Shown here piece by piece: positions 11,201 to 24,170 of a stretch of 64,000 bases of DNA (position 1 is its first letter; every line of letters starts with the position of its first letter). Source of the DNA: Hymenolepis diminuta. Its lineage: Eukaryota; Platyhelminthes; Cestoda; Cyclophyllidea; Hymenolepididae. A model generated the notes under the pieces. It made no database searches. It was not told the DNA's origin and saw nothing but the letters and a program-made list of their open reading frames with translations. A program made the position numbers and the translations under genes. The stretch is from the NCBI GenBank assembly GCA_900708905.1, contig CAADRB010000010.1, forward strand, positions 1-64,000. The letters are read 5' to 3'.

Positions 11201-13726
11201 GGACAATTACAGAAATTCGCAATGGAGCAGTTCTAGCAAGCAGTTCTACTTACATACGCATTTCTTAGATCTAGGAATTATGAGGTCACCACTTCCAATC
11301 TTTCTATCCTAATTACCTCAATACATTTGTTGAACCAAACTTAGGAGCTCAACAGACTAGAATACCCTTTTTACTTTTCAAGTAAGCTAGCACATACGGG
11401 ATGCATTTACTTCGATTCTATCTTATTTAATCTAACACTTTGACCATTTGAAATAAATCATTTGTGCAAAGTTGCACCATCTCAAAAAAACTACTCCACT
11501 TTCAACTCCACTCGTGACATTTTCTTTTTGGGTGTCACTCTAACATATTCATAATGCATTTGGCGACGTTATGGGAAGCAGGAATAAGAAATAGGTTATG
11601 CGTTCGTGGAAATCACCTTTGTAAACTCTGTTTACAAATGCGGAATATGCCGAAAAGTAAAATACCAACTGTCCATATAGATGAAATTATTGGCAGGAGC
11701 TTGATCGAAATGCAAAGTCTACATCATTTCTGAAACGAACTTTGTTAGTGGAAGGAAGGAAACATCCAACTGCATACTGAGGAATGTAGAGGACCGGAGA
11801 AAAGGTCAGACGAAGATAAGATGAGCTTTTACTTGGGCAACATTTTTACACAAACGTTTGAGATAGAGGATTATAAATCTGATCCATTATGCACTGATTT
11901 CGACCAGTCATCTGTCTGATGACTAAACACATACGTAGAGATATGCGTCGTTGTCCATCTTATTTAAATATCATTCACTGCACAGACATAATTCAGTTGA
12001 CCATCATTTAGTTCTTCGTATTTTAATATACTTATTGTTTAATAAATGAACATAATGGTGCATCATGTTCCCTTTGTGAAATTTAACATTTAATGTTGTC
12101 TACATCCTTTCATTTCAGTGGATTTTTATGTTTTCATTGACGAGGAAGAGGACGTTCATAGTAAATTTAAGTTGTTTGAGTGAAAAGATGGAAAATCACA
12201 CGTGAAAGTATCACACCTGAAATATGTTATACATTTTTTTAAGCAGTTAAAAGATTAATCATTTAACTATCGTGTATTCAACAAATTTAATCTAAATAAA
12301 TATTAATCGCGCAAGTTAACTGCAAGATATATATTTTACAAGCAAAATATGTAATTCATTTATTATTACTCATAATAAATTTTTCTTGCAAGTGCACAAG
12401 AAAGCGGATTTCCTCACTTGAAGCACTGTTTCGAATTACTACAGTCTTCTTTATTGTATCAGCGAAATATATCGTGAGGGCTAAAATCCCCCTTTTAGGT
12501 CCACAATATCACATTAATCTGTCTGAGTTGACTATCAGTATTTTCCTCCACCTTTGCCAAATGAAATGAATCAAATTAAAGGGCAAAATGTGTGAAACGT
12601 TTGTTTACATCTCACAACAGTTATTGAATCAAACTAGTGCTCCTTTTATTATTGAAACCTCCTTGATGTGTGTGGGAAAGTAGAGCAATGAAAATTGCAA
12701 CCTTCGACAATATATGTGACAATTAAATAGAACACACGAAATTGTCGATTCGTTAAAACAAAAAGATGTAGCTAAGTTTGTCTAAATGTACAGTAAAACT
12801 CACATAGAAAATTTCCCTCGGCTACATTTCCTACTATTATTCACCTGCTATAAATAACTTTCGTTCTCTGTTTGACAAGTTAGATAAGGGTACCCATTGT
12901 TTTTAAGACTGGATTTTAAATTGTGTCCATTTTAACAAACACGTCCAAAGTGACATTTTTCACCAATAACGGCTCTTGATTTTTCAGGTAGTATTTGCAG
13001 ATTTATTTATTTTTCCTATTAAATATTTTTCTTTTTGTATTTTAAGCACGCCAAAATCGGGAGTTTGGCAGTGTAGGTAGACAGTGGCCGGCGGTGCCTT
13101 CAATAATGCAGGCATAAAGGCAGTTTTAATTAGAGATATTTTAAAAATAATTAGAGAAGAGTTTCATTTTCATCATTTGAATTCTTCAAAGTTACTTCCT
13201 TGAAAATTTAAGATATTTAAAATTAAAAGTATATCTACTCGAGGCATGTATTTAGTAAGTAATACCAATTTGATGCTTAACTGGAGGAAATGTAATGTTA
13301 GTATTTGGAGCGATTTAAAATCATATAGAATTCAATTTGTTCAAATGCATTTTCAAATCCCCGACAATTTTACCCTGATAAAATTTCCGTCCGAGTGAAT
13401 ACTATGTGATACGTCAAAATATCCAGTTTTTATCAAATTTTTTAAAATATAATCGGTCTTATAATAACGTCGAGAGATTATCGGAGCCACATCGATCGAA
13501 TAGGTGGAATAAGTCAGGTCACTTATGCTGTCAGATCAGTTTGGAGGTGGCAGGCAAGCCACCCCAGTTTATTAATTTGTAAATTAGGTTTATATACAAA
13601 ACATTTCTTTGTTAGCCGCAGTCATGTCGCGTTGTCGATGTCTCGGCGTGATGATCGACATCTGTTCAGATATCAATGTGCGAACAAGCAAACACAGAGC
13701 GGGACCATCTGTGGACACTATAGTGA

Positions 13727-13796
13727 AGATCTTATAGCCGGCCAGTCATTCCTAATCGTCAGGTTTTGATAGACATCTGCTGGCTATAGCAGATCT
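13727..13796. repeat. Imperfect inverted repeat (hairpin)
   Basis: Left arm 13727-13745 (AGATCTTATAGCCGGCCAG) and right arm 13777-13796 (CTGCTGGCTATAGCAGATCT) are near-complementary around a loop of about 31 nt. It sits in a locally GC-richer island, about 13470-13800, that stands out from the AT-rich surroundings. This could be a terminal structure of a small DNA element or part of a decayed transposon. No coding potential was seen. Confidence 0.55.
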
Positions 13797-14091
13797 CCAA
13801 TGAATTTCTCAGTTCAGCTCTTCCAACAATGGTGATAATCGATAATTTACGCCCTACTCTTGATTCCAAATATTCAATTCCTTAAAAAATCACATGAGAA
13901 AAAGAATTTTAGCTTACCTGGGACTATTATATCGATTAAAATGCAATTCAATCACTTATTATTTTCCAAGATAATGGAATTTTAAAATATTATTTGTCTG
14001 ATAGCATATTAATGACCACTTCAAGAAGACACCTTCAACAACCAAATTTAAGAAATCAGGCTTGTTGGTTGCCAGAATGTAAGTAAAATTA

Positions 14092-15330
14092 TACAGTGTG
14101 CGTAAGGCATCAGAGGCCACTTGTATTTTTGTAACTTAAACTAACCTGATGATAATTAATGCACTTTTTATATCAGAAGATTCTAGGGCAGGTAGTACTA
14201 TAACTAATGAAATGAAATGTAATAGTGCATATAAAGGTGAAGCGTACCAATTTAGAGATTGCAAGATTTCTACCAGCCCTCAGATCTTTCGCTTGCAAGA
14301 TTAGAAAGGAGATGCTATATGAAAACAGTGGAGCACGGGCCAAAATAAGGCCATGAAGAAGAGAAAAGAGCATTGTCAACGCTCTGGTGACTCACTCACA
14401 GTACCTGAGTGTTCAGAAAAGTGCATGACATGACATGGCATGATGAACGAAAATACTGGGAAGTCAAATATTCGACATCTTGCTAAACATCTTCAAGTGT
14501 CTGAAGGAACTACAAGGAATGTTCTTCATCAAGACCTCGAATACTAATCACACGTTCTTAAACGAGATGAGTTTATGTCGATATAAACAACTCAAGAGAA
14601 TTGTTTAATGCGTGCAAAACGACTCTAGACAAAATTGACGCACTCAGAAGAGCAGGAAGTCTTTGGTTTTTCTCCCTCAAATCCAACTTCCACCAGGATC
14701 AAAAATTCAATCCAATAAATAATGGGTGATCATGTGTGGGCAGACCCCATTGAAGTTCCAACTGTTATGGGTGTGCACGAAGTTTCCAGCAACAATGATG
14801 ATTTTCGATGTTTTTAGCAGTGAAGGGCACATTATGACTCCGCCATCATTTTCAAAGGGCCCTAGACTCGATGCAGATGTAGATGCCTATGTCGAGACTC
14901 TTCAAACCATTCCTGTTAAGCCACCTTAGACAGACAGAGTAGCCGATGAAGGAAGACCCTATGGAGACCCAAGATTCATCTCCATCCCATAAATCTCTTA
15001 AAATCTACGACTGGACGGATGGCCGAGAATTTTCATCGTCATATTAACCACACCGCCTCCTAACTACTCACCAGACTTTAATCCTTTCGATTTGAAAAGG
15101 AAGTTAATAAGCATCTCCATAACACCAAATCCTCTTCTCCCATGGAAGAAATAGTCCAGCCAATAGCCCGAGGAACGGATGACATCAATAAAATCCATCT
15201 GGTCAAAGTTTACAGTCGTTTTTGGACTCGAATTGAGTTGGTGATAGAAGCCGAGGGGGATATATGGAATAAAACTTAGGTTAATATAATGTTTGTTTTG
15301 TAACGAGAAATTGTAAGTTTTAAACATTAA
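14092..15330 (+). mobile_element. Decayed Tc1/mariner-family transposon, copy 1
   Basis: Begins TACAGTGTGCGTAAGGCAT and is colinear with copy 2 at 26221. Broken plus-strand frames carry transposase landmarks: a helix-turn-helix-like stretch (RHLAKHLQVSEGT), a WFFS segment where the first catalytic Asp is expected, YSPDFNPFD for the third acidic position, and FWTRIELVIEAEG near the C-terminus. Stops and frameshifts break the gene, and the first Asp position appears to be lost (WFFSLK). No clear 3' terminal repeat was found, so the right end is approximate. Confidence 0.8.
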
Positions 15331-16109
15331 CAGTCTCATTTTCTGTTTTTCTAAAAGTGCGTAAAGTGTCCTCAGATGCTTTATGCTCCCTGCGCTTTGC
15401 CATTGTGCAGATCATTTTGCTCATTTCATTTTCAGTAATATATGGCACATTTCTGTTATCTGAATAGGAACCAGCATAAATTTTATAAGACAAGTTTGTT
15501 ACTGTTAGAACAACAATACGTTTAGCTATATTCATTATTTTTCCTTCAAAGCTGGGCACGCGAATTCACTGTTTAAAATATGTTGAGGAATGATCAGTAA
15601 AGGTGGGCAGGCTAACCCTCGCTATTCTCATTTCCAGAAATACAGGATCACTTTTATTTATCTGAAATAGATTTATTTTAACAATATAGAAAATATAGTA
15701 AACATTCATTTTCTTTATCTGTATTTGTCAGAAGAACAAAATATAACTACCACAATTCTCGCCTTTTAGAGATCTTCTTAAAAGCAAGAGGTTAGAAAAG
15801 AGAGATAAAACCTATAAAATATGCATGTTCTTTAATAACTGATAACTTACTCTTCATTTTCTGTGGATTTCAGAGCGATTTATGCCTTAGCACTTTGAAT
15901 TTTAGAAGGTCAGTTGTAAATACTTTAGTAGATTGCGGTGGATACAGTACGAAAAAGCCCTCGAATATACCTTAGAAATCCCCTTATAAGTTCAATTAGC
16001 CGCAGAAAGTACGACAAGCCTCTAGCAGAGCCTTCTAGCACGAATTTCGCCAGAATTTGCTTATCTGCGTCCATAGTAATGAGAAGGCAGGGGTTGTGGA
16101 GTTTATTGC

Positions 16110-16270
16110 AAGTTATTAGTAATCGTGAGCACAATGAACGCTACGCAGACGATATTTATCGCTGATTGGCTGGAAAACCTCGGCACATACGCTCGCGCTT
16201 GCTCGATAGGCGATTGGTAGCACTGCCGCACATTTCAGATTGATTTAACGTGTGAGGTAGCTTCGGACAG
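16110..16270 (-). repeat. CCAAT-bearing dispersed repeat, minus copy
   Basis: Read on the minus strand, this matches 22690-22810 over about 100 nt: TATCGAG, a GC-rich GYRYG stretch, GAGGT, then CCAATCAGCGAT, an AT-rich gap and TAGCGTT. It contains CCAAT boxes (CTGATTGG at 16162-16169 on the plus strand and a second ATTGG about 30 nt away). It is distinctly GC-richer than its flanks. The presence of promoter-type boxes suggests an LTR or a promoter-carrying element. Confidence 0.55.
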
Positions 16271-19200
16271 CCTTGATAGCGTTATTCACTACACGAGAAC
16301 ACTAGATTGAATGATATCAAAGGCGAGAAAATAGCATTTATTTTGAAATCGATTTTTCTTATTTCGACTCACAAAATGATATAACCTCCGAGAGATTTAA
16401 CAAAAAAGTGAGAATGCAGGATACATCTATTTGAAATTTGAATATGTACTTCCAATTCCTTCTATTTTGTTTTTGCGACATTCTCATCTAATTCGAATGA
16501 TTATCCTTTCAAAGTGAAGGGCGATCGACAGTAATTTATTTATTTCAGCACTTGTTATTTTAACTTTGATGCATTCCGCTGACAAAACAGGTTTTATTAA
16601 AAAAAAGTTTATACAATTTTGATTTGTTCTTATCCATTTCAGTCATTCAGTTGGCCCTTTGGTCGAAAGGAGAAATAACTTGGCGGTTATTAGCATCTAA
16701 TTAGCGTGGAGTAATTAACTAAAACAAAATAAAATGAAAATTGTATTAAAACGATATCGCTGTAATTGGAATTTGCCTTCCAGGAAGTCAATTTTTTCCT
16801 TAACTTAATTAAATGAGTATGAATGAGTATCGAATCATTGTCTTCCCGAAACTTTACTACTTTTAAAATTGTAGGCAGCACGGTCTAAAAAAGCCTTTAT
16901 TAGGGTATAATAAATAGGTAAGTCATGTTAGTATGAAAGGATATAAAGTCCATAAGACACGTTAAAAATTGAAATAAGGATCAAAAAATATACGGAGTAT
17001 GAGGTGAGATGAAGCACCCATCTTGCCTTGATGACCATAATCCCATACTTGGGATCACCACGAAGATGGGTAATTGTGCAGATCTGGCCAGAGGCAACTG
17101 TTCTCCCAAACTCTGCTATCCTATATTTCCACTCTGGGTACAGGCCTGTGAACTCCTGTGCTGGCGCTGATGAGATTGTTAGCTTGCCCAACTTCCAATG
17201 TGCAGAGTGGCTTATGCTCCCACCTCTTTAGATTCGTGTCAGCCTCAATGCTTTTGACTGCAATACTCATTTTAAGTAAGTGCGCGCTCTTTGACAGCAA
17301 TGTTCGACCCACAAGTGGTCAAACAAACTTCAACGGAAACTGACAGCTATTGATGATATTCGTTACAAACTTAGCTTATGGATTTTAAAGGCAAACAAAA
17401 TATCTCCGCTAACATTTCTCTGTTTGAGACAATCAATGTGGTAAAATTAATCTGTGGAGGACAATTACACCCCCAGCCATCGACTAGCCACTCTCAAAAC
17501 CGGGAAGTTTGTGGCTGCTGCCCACACTACGGTTTTATACTGGGAAAGCAAATGTGTTTATATAGACTAGGATATGGGATCGATGACTGACACTCCTAGT
17601 GTATCCGATCGAATGTGCCGAAAATACTCGATTTGGTATTCTAACAATGCGATTCTTCACCTAAGCCTCTTCGATCATTTTAAACGGCTGATCAAGCGTG
17701 TTTAAAATTATTGAGCGCATTAATAATTACTGAACTTAACGAAATGTTTCGCTATTAAAACAGGAAAATTTTGAGGAGAATATTTCATGAAATTGCCTAA
17801 TTCTCTTTATCCATTAATGAGTTATCTGTAATCGTAATCTCCAGTTATTCTGTCTGAACTGCCAGCCACTAATTTTTGCCCCCTTCGCGAAATAAAATAG
17901 ACGCAAATTAGATGGCGCGAAATGAAAGGTACGACCGAATATGAATTTCCTGTCGAATTGAAATAGGTGAAAGATTTTTGGAAAGCCCCCCCTCTTAGAC
18001 ATACGTACTTTACTTGCATACATTTCGATCTTAATAACATCTTAAACCCAGCCGTTATGACAAGTATAAACAGAGGGATTTCGAAAGGTTTTCAATTTTC
18101 CAAATCAAAAGAATGTATATATCATTCGTTTTTAATTAAAAGGAGCACGAATAAATATACCCAAATTTAAGATTTACAAGCCGAAATCCCAGCCAGGAAG
18201 AAGGAAAATACAAGTCCTCTTTGTTAAAGCAAAAAACTCATTTCGGTTCGACTCGAACTATGCAGGGAATAGCGTAATTTATATTAGTTCATATAAATAT
18301 TTTGAGGGATAAGCGTTATTTTCGATAATTGTGGAAACGAACTATTAAATAAATATTAATTTTATTATTTGCATACTTGCATTTTCTTCTTGCATCCCAA
18401 ATATAAGGTTTTATCCAAAATTTTAAATTTTCCTCTGCAATTGCCTTTTGTTTCTAACGCTCCCTGAGACGTCATTATAGAACCAGTGGCCTATATCTTT
18501 GCTTGTTCGTTCTTGACTGTTTGCATCGATCTGAACATATTTATTTATTTTAATAAATCTCGAATAACTTGTTTTCAAACATCGTAGTGTGTCAATAATT
18601 TAGTACGTTCTTGGACATTTAAACATCAAGATATCTTTAGGGAAAGTTACTTTTCAAACGCTTTTAAAAAAATGAAGGTAAGCTGAAGACGAGCATACTT
18701 CTTAAACTTCTCCTATTTCTTAGTACAGTGAGTCGAAAATCTGGTGATTAAAAGAAGCGAATAATACTAACTCCAATTGCCAAAGATGTTCCTTTCCAAA
18801 CCTACAATGATTCCTCTCACAAATTTCCTTTTTTAGACTGATTTTCGACCCCGAAAATTCAATAACACTAATATAATGCATACCTAAATATTTTTTGAAG
18901 GAAATTATCACACGAGAAAGGATAACAGATCGCAAACGTATATTTTCTGTTGCGATTAAATATTTATCACTGGAATACAACTGAATACAAGTCAACCTTT
19001 CGGTGGTACGAAATGATTCATTGTCCACTGTCTGGTTGGGTAGGTTTGCCATTATCCAGTAAAAGAAACATTTTCGGTAAATATATGATGTAATGCTAGC
19101 TGTGTAAGAATAATTAAACATCAGCACTCGAAATTAAATATCAATAGGAGTAAAAATTTTGTAATCAAGGTACCAGTTGCAGTTTGTTAAGAAAAAATAA

Positions 19201-19568
19201 GCATTGAGGCTAGATCGGCATGTAAAATCGAGAGGCATTCATTAAAGTCCGGAAAAAGATATTATTTTTATTGAAAGGTATACAATACAAAAGTACTTCA
19301 ATCCATTTAGCCGATAATATGCTGTTTGTTTATTTCCGATGAATGTGCAAAGATACTTACTAGATGAGATGTCTTTCTAGATATGAGAGTTTTGGATTTT
19401 TCCCTAGACTGAATAAGCCTCAAGTGGATCCATCAAGTATTTTTGCTAGATGCTATCGATACTCACTAGAATTTAGGTGGCAAAGAGAGTTTTAATTTAA
19501 GTAGAATAGCACTCTGATTGTGGGAGCAAAATGAAACTGATAGGAGGAGACAAACGGGTACAACTGAG

Positions 19569-19654
19569 ACTGGAGAGAGTAAATAACAGGATAATTCTGG
19601 TGCTAAGATCATGCAGGATTCTCCTGATTCCTGGCTCGAATCCACTACTCCAGT
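19569..19654 (+). repeat. tRNA-like sequence (pseudo-tRNA or SINE head)
   Basis: A 7-nt arm ACTGGAG (19569) is exactly complementary to CTCCAGT ending at 19654, like an acceptor stem. GGCTCGAATCC at 19633-19643 matches the B-box consensus at ten of eleven positions. The 86-nt span suits a tRNA with a long variable arm. However, the T stem next to the B box does not pair and no good A box is present, so it is unlikely to be a working tRNA. Confidence 0.35.
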
Positions 19655-22600
19655 TTCGATTTTAAAATCTGCACTATCTTAAATATTTCTCCGTGTTTAT
19701 AGTTTTACCAAGTTTAAATTTTGAATAATTATTCTTTATCCTGGGTGATAATAATACAGCAAAATATATGATTTTCAGAGTTTAACGGAAATTTTTACAA
19801 GAATAAATATAGTATTATTAGAAAATTAATGTTGAGTGGTAACTCATTCATTCAAAATAAAATTGATGCTTTTCCCCAATATTAAGTCCATTAAATAAAA
19901 ATACATCACTGAGAATTTTATAAGAAAAAAAGAGAGGGAAAGAGAACAAAATATTAGAACACCGGTTCAAAGTTTCGAGTTGGCTTTACACTTTCTTGCT
20001 TTTGAGGTGTTGAAGGTGGTAATTTCAGTTAAAGCTTATTTCAGAGTTCGGAATTTCCTTTTACAGCGTTTACAATGTTGCTTACTTCCATAATTGCACA
20101 TCTAAAAGCTTATTTCAATTTATTTGAGCAGGAGGGAAAGAACGGTCTGGAACTGCGTCATTTGAAAGTAATGCGATATTCCATCTCCATAATTACAGAA
20201 GGTTTAAATTTTCAGTTAGTATTTCATTTTCCTCTCAGGTCTCATTTTATATTCCAGCGGTTGCCAAAATTACCCGACATTCTCCACAAGTCAACAGGTA
20301 CCTGAAATTAATAAGCCATCCATTATAATTTACGGAATAAAGAGTGGAATCCTCGAATCATATGTCTTCTTATTCAATCATGCCTTATATAGCATGTCAA
20401 AAATGCAGGTATTGATGCGCGTATTGGGAAGCCAAATGGAGGAGCTTTGATTTCGTGCTGTCGCATAATAAATGTCACAATGAAAGAAGAGGCCTTAAGA
20501 ATCGCATTAATCACGCCAACGGTCTTTCGTTTGCCACTGCTATTACTCCAAATGGGGAACAGAAGTGCATTAAGGGGAAATACTAAATTAATCATTAAAT
20601 AATCTACCGTGGTTCTATAAATAATTTTTTTCTATATTTATTTGAAGATAAGAAGTTATAAAAAGGTAAATTTATTATATATAATGAATAGGGAAATTTA
20701 ACATAAAGTCTTATTTAGGATTCGTATGGCTCTTCGTGTATTTTTTTAATCAATTCAAGTAACTGTTTTCCTTAGTAACACAAATATTTACCTTACGTTA
20801 AGACTACCATACTAATCCCCCTTATGAGTTCACCTAGAGAGAACTCTGAAAACTTATAATTTTAGTTACCTCATTTCTACAACGTCAAGGCTGTAAGCTG
20901 CGAAGTATCATATCAATCATTAGAAAAATTCATTGAGATGGTAAATCGACCCTTTATGATTAAAATATCTGAACACCGCTGACAGACATTTGCTGCACTT
21001 CAGTGGACGAATAGTGAAATTTGAAGTTGGAGACTTGAATCGATCATTTAGTAAGCATTGTACAACTTGGGTCCGAAAAGGAAATGAGGTAAGTCTCTTT
21101 GATACCTTGATATTGCTATCAGGATCTTTTTGATCCTCCCTCCTTTATCATTTTTCGGACTTACTATTATTCAATGTCAGTTGCTTTCCACAATTAAAAA
21201 TAGTAATTTTTTATGTGTTACTGTTGATAATAATATAGTAACTTTAAAAGCCGAAGCAGTAGGCCTTAGAATTGGCACTAGCGGTGATCAGAAAGCCAGA
21301 TGAAGTCATCTGCACGGCAGAGAATTTGTTTTAATTTTGAAGTAAAAATTAAAGAAAAAGTTCATTCATGTAGGGATGAATAAGCGGGGTTTTCCATGAT
21401 CACATCTACAGAAATTATAGGTCAAAGAGAAAATTAAGTGAATTGGGGGGAGCTTAAGGAAAAACCTACACGGATAAATAAAATTACACTAAACACACTA
21501 ATTCCACAATCAGGTTGGCATAGTTCAGGGCATCATAGAGACTGAATAGTTTAATATTTAATCCTGGAAATTTTCCTATACATTATAAATACTAAAAAAT
21601 TCGTTTTATGTATAATTAATAAAGATGTTCAAAATGAAATTTAATCGGAACCAAATCCATAAATTTGGTTTCAGAAAACGTGTTTAATTAAGGAGCAGCC
21701 ATAGTAAGAGCAATTCTTCACATTGTCTATTTTCGCTATACCGGTGATCACATTTGTTCCAGCTATCATTTCTGAACTTAGGAATAAGGTAAGAGCTCAT
21801 TAGAAAGGTTGCAGTCAAGTAAAAGCAAATCATATCAAATTTATCGATTGTTGATTTTATTTAAAATATCGCAATTTCGGCGATATTTACACTACTAATT
21901 TTATTTCAGTAGATCTTGTTGACTTAGTTTTATTATTGCACAAAATTCCAAACGCTGAATCAGAAATGATTTTGGAAATTATGAATATACAAAAGACGAA
22001 TCTTAATAAATAAACATTTTGAAGGTGAGATAAACGTGGTAATTTTTTCCCAAAGTGGAATATAAAGGAATGCTTAAATTTCAAACTGTAATTTTCATGA
22101 GAAGGTTTCAGGGACGCTTGTTGATTGTGCTTTCTAAGTTTAGTTATATTTAGGCTCAAATCCTCTATGGAGTAGAAATTGATATAATTTACTCTTCTTC
22201 CCTGTAGCTTTAAATCATATTAAATATAAGCCAGAGCGAGTTTTGCTCTTTTGTAATTATCGATTTCAGGCAATGATTAATTATTCCAACTCCAGAATAT
22301 GTTTATTACGTTTCCAGTATAGTTTGAATGAAATTAAGACCTGCGAGACATACTCAATTCATATGATTTTAACGCTTCTCTGAATATATATCAATAATAA
22401 AAAAATCATCGGATATGATCTTTGATTCCTATTTTCCTGAATCCTCGTAGGAATCCTGAAAAAAGACATTGAAAAGAAATGCAAACACCACAATCATACT
22501 TGTCCATATTAAAGTGGCAAAAGTGTGGAGTCGAATATCAAAATTTAATGACGATTAATATTATTTAAATGACTCATGAGGATTATATTTTGTCGCACTT

Positions 22601-22669
22601 ATGGTTATCATTTACCTATGCAAATAATTTTATGAACTATTACTTTTACACAGCATGATCCAAAAACAG

Positions 22670-22960
22670 GAGCGCTCCTGAACATCCCGGAAAGTGCTTA
22701 CGCGTTACTGAATGAGTATCGAGTACGCACGTTGTGCGTGCAGAGGTCTCTCGGCCAATCAGCGATCATTTATTCGCTCAGGGTAGCGTTAATTGGACCT
22801 GGTTACCGAGCCCTTTTGAAGTGAACTCTACACACACTAACTTCTGTGTTCTCGGTACTTTAGACGTAGCCTATATAACCTTAGGGATAATTTATGATAG
22901 AGAACTCAGCTCGAGGCTAGTTGTACTTGTCTGCAGCTAGTGGGACTTCTAAGAGAATTA
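22670..22960 (+). repeat. LTR/promoter-like segment with CCAAT repeat, plus copy
   Basis: GC-richer than its surroundings. It holds the plus-strand copy of the dispersed repeat (CCAATCAG at 22755-22762), followed about 110 nt later by a TATA-like CCTATATAACC near 22870. A short sequence AGTGGGACTTCT at 22939-22950 recurs inverted at 60455-60466. CCAAT then TATA in this order looks like a U3 promoter of a solo LTR or a decayed retroelement. No coding sequence was seen beside it. Confidence 0.4.
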
Positions 22961-24170
22961 TTAAGGTTTAACCGAGGGCTTATTTGTGCAGTATCTGCTA
23001 CAAGTTTTATGTTAAATTGAGTAAAATAGAATTAGATTTTCGTAAAGTAATTCACTTGAAATTACAAGTACAAACAGCAATTTGTTATTTCAAGTATTCA
23101 TGGACTCTCATTAATTCAATCCGGAGAATACCTAGCAAATTCATCAAAATATTTCATTGATGTAATTGGTAGCAGTCGCACATTTATTCACCTCCAATGA
23201 TTGTTAATTTTAGGCGTCTGTAAACTAGGTTACAAATTGGTAGAAATAATGTATTATTGCATTGCTGAATTTCTTTAATGGATACATTAGACTAGCCTGA
23301 TGAGGTGATCAGAGTGAATTAAGTCCTTTGAAAAGGAAATGTGTGTAAAATTTCCGATGTAAGTTTAAGCGACTAAGCAAAGTTCTTAAAATTCAAAATT
23401 TAGGCTAGTTGACAGTACTCGACAAGAATTTTAACTTGTCTTTTACATTCTCATTGTTTTCACATATTTAACAAAGTCTGAGTTCACAGTAATGTGTTTT
23501 CAAATATCTTTCAAGCCAATCCCAGTTTTTGTTTATGTATATCTAAAATCGCCAAAATTCCAATTCCTTCAACATATACGTAGCTAGCATATCTTATGCT
23601 CACTATTAGGCTATTTCCTTACGGAGAGCGCAGAATTCATATCGACCATCAAACACAACTAATTTCAAGGTAAGGACCAACACAGCGTATAAGTATCAAT
23701 TAGTATATATAATATCCGGCTCAAGTACACTATTCGCTCCAATTATCAGTTCTAATGGATATTTTAATTGCTTGCATGTGATTATGCATATAATTTGGCG
23801 TGTAGACACAAAAAAAACGGAGGAGAAACGCATTTGGAAAGAAATGCACAGACAAATGTGTACAAGAATAACGGAATATATGCAGTTCACATTCAAGTAT
23901 ATAAGTAGTTTATCAGTAGTAGTAGTGGTAGCAAGAGGAAGAGATAAATAAACACATACAAAGAGATACAGAAGGGCTTTGTCGCAGTAAACAGGTAGAG
24001 AAACCAAGATCTAGCATTTAGTTGCACCTCTAAAATAGACATGGACATAGAGAAGATAGAACATGCAAGCGATAAAACAGACATATAGGAGAGAATAGAG
24101 GATAATAAGAACTGAAGACAAGAGGAATAAACAAAAGGGGACAGCTGGAGGATAGTCTTGAAGATGTCGC

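Larger units (their letters stand above)
8216..24170. other. Non-coding interval between SPOP exons and PIP4K
   Basis: Sixteen kilobases without a recognisable exon, apart from the repeats listed separately: hairpin near 13.7 kb, mariner copy at 14.1 kb, CCAAT repeats at 16.1 and 22.7 kb, tRNA-like sequence at 19.6 kb. The SPOP first exon(s) and promoter, and the 3' untranslated region of PIP4K, should fall here. I searched by eye for a donor after a split Trp codon (ACCAYTT on the plus strand) and for a W-T-x-N-N-F motif. Nothing acceptable turned up. An ATTAAA-type signal lies near 23763 and an AATAAA near 23188 on the minus strand, either of which could serve PIP4K. Confidence 0.5.

Noticed and set aside
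14010..14080. Minus-strand stretch ending VFLKW|GT, another donor candidate for the SPOP exon.
   Set aside because: The peptide (PDFLNLVVEGVFLKW) does not resemble the MATH N-terminus, and no acceptor lies upstream.
16928..17312. Two overlapping minus-strand frames (AQEFTGLYPEWKYRIAEFG and others) that looked protein-like.
   Set aside because: No family was recognised, no splice context or partner exons were seen, and frames overlap on both strands. Possibly transposon debris, but not supportable.
17440..17590. Plus-strand Cys/His-rich stretch (CGG, CGCCPHYG), considered as a retroelement zinc knuckle.
   Set aside because: Cys/His spacing does not fit CX2CX4HX4C, and no gag-like sequence adjoins it.
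19010..19060. Minus-strand WTMNHF, also resembling the SPOP WTINNF motif.
   Set aside because: A stop codon follows within six residues and the preceding residues do not match; a chance hit.
23295..23340. CTGATGAG followed by GAAA, considered as a hammerhead ribozyme core.
   Set aside because: The sequence between CTGATGA and GAAA does not form stem II, and the base before GAAA is wrong.
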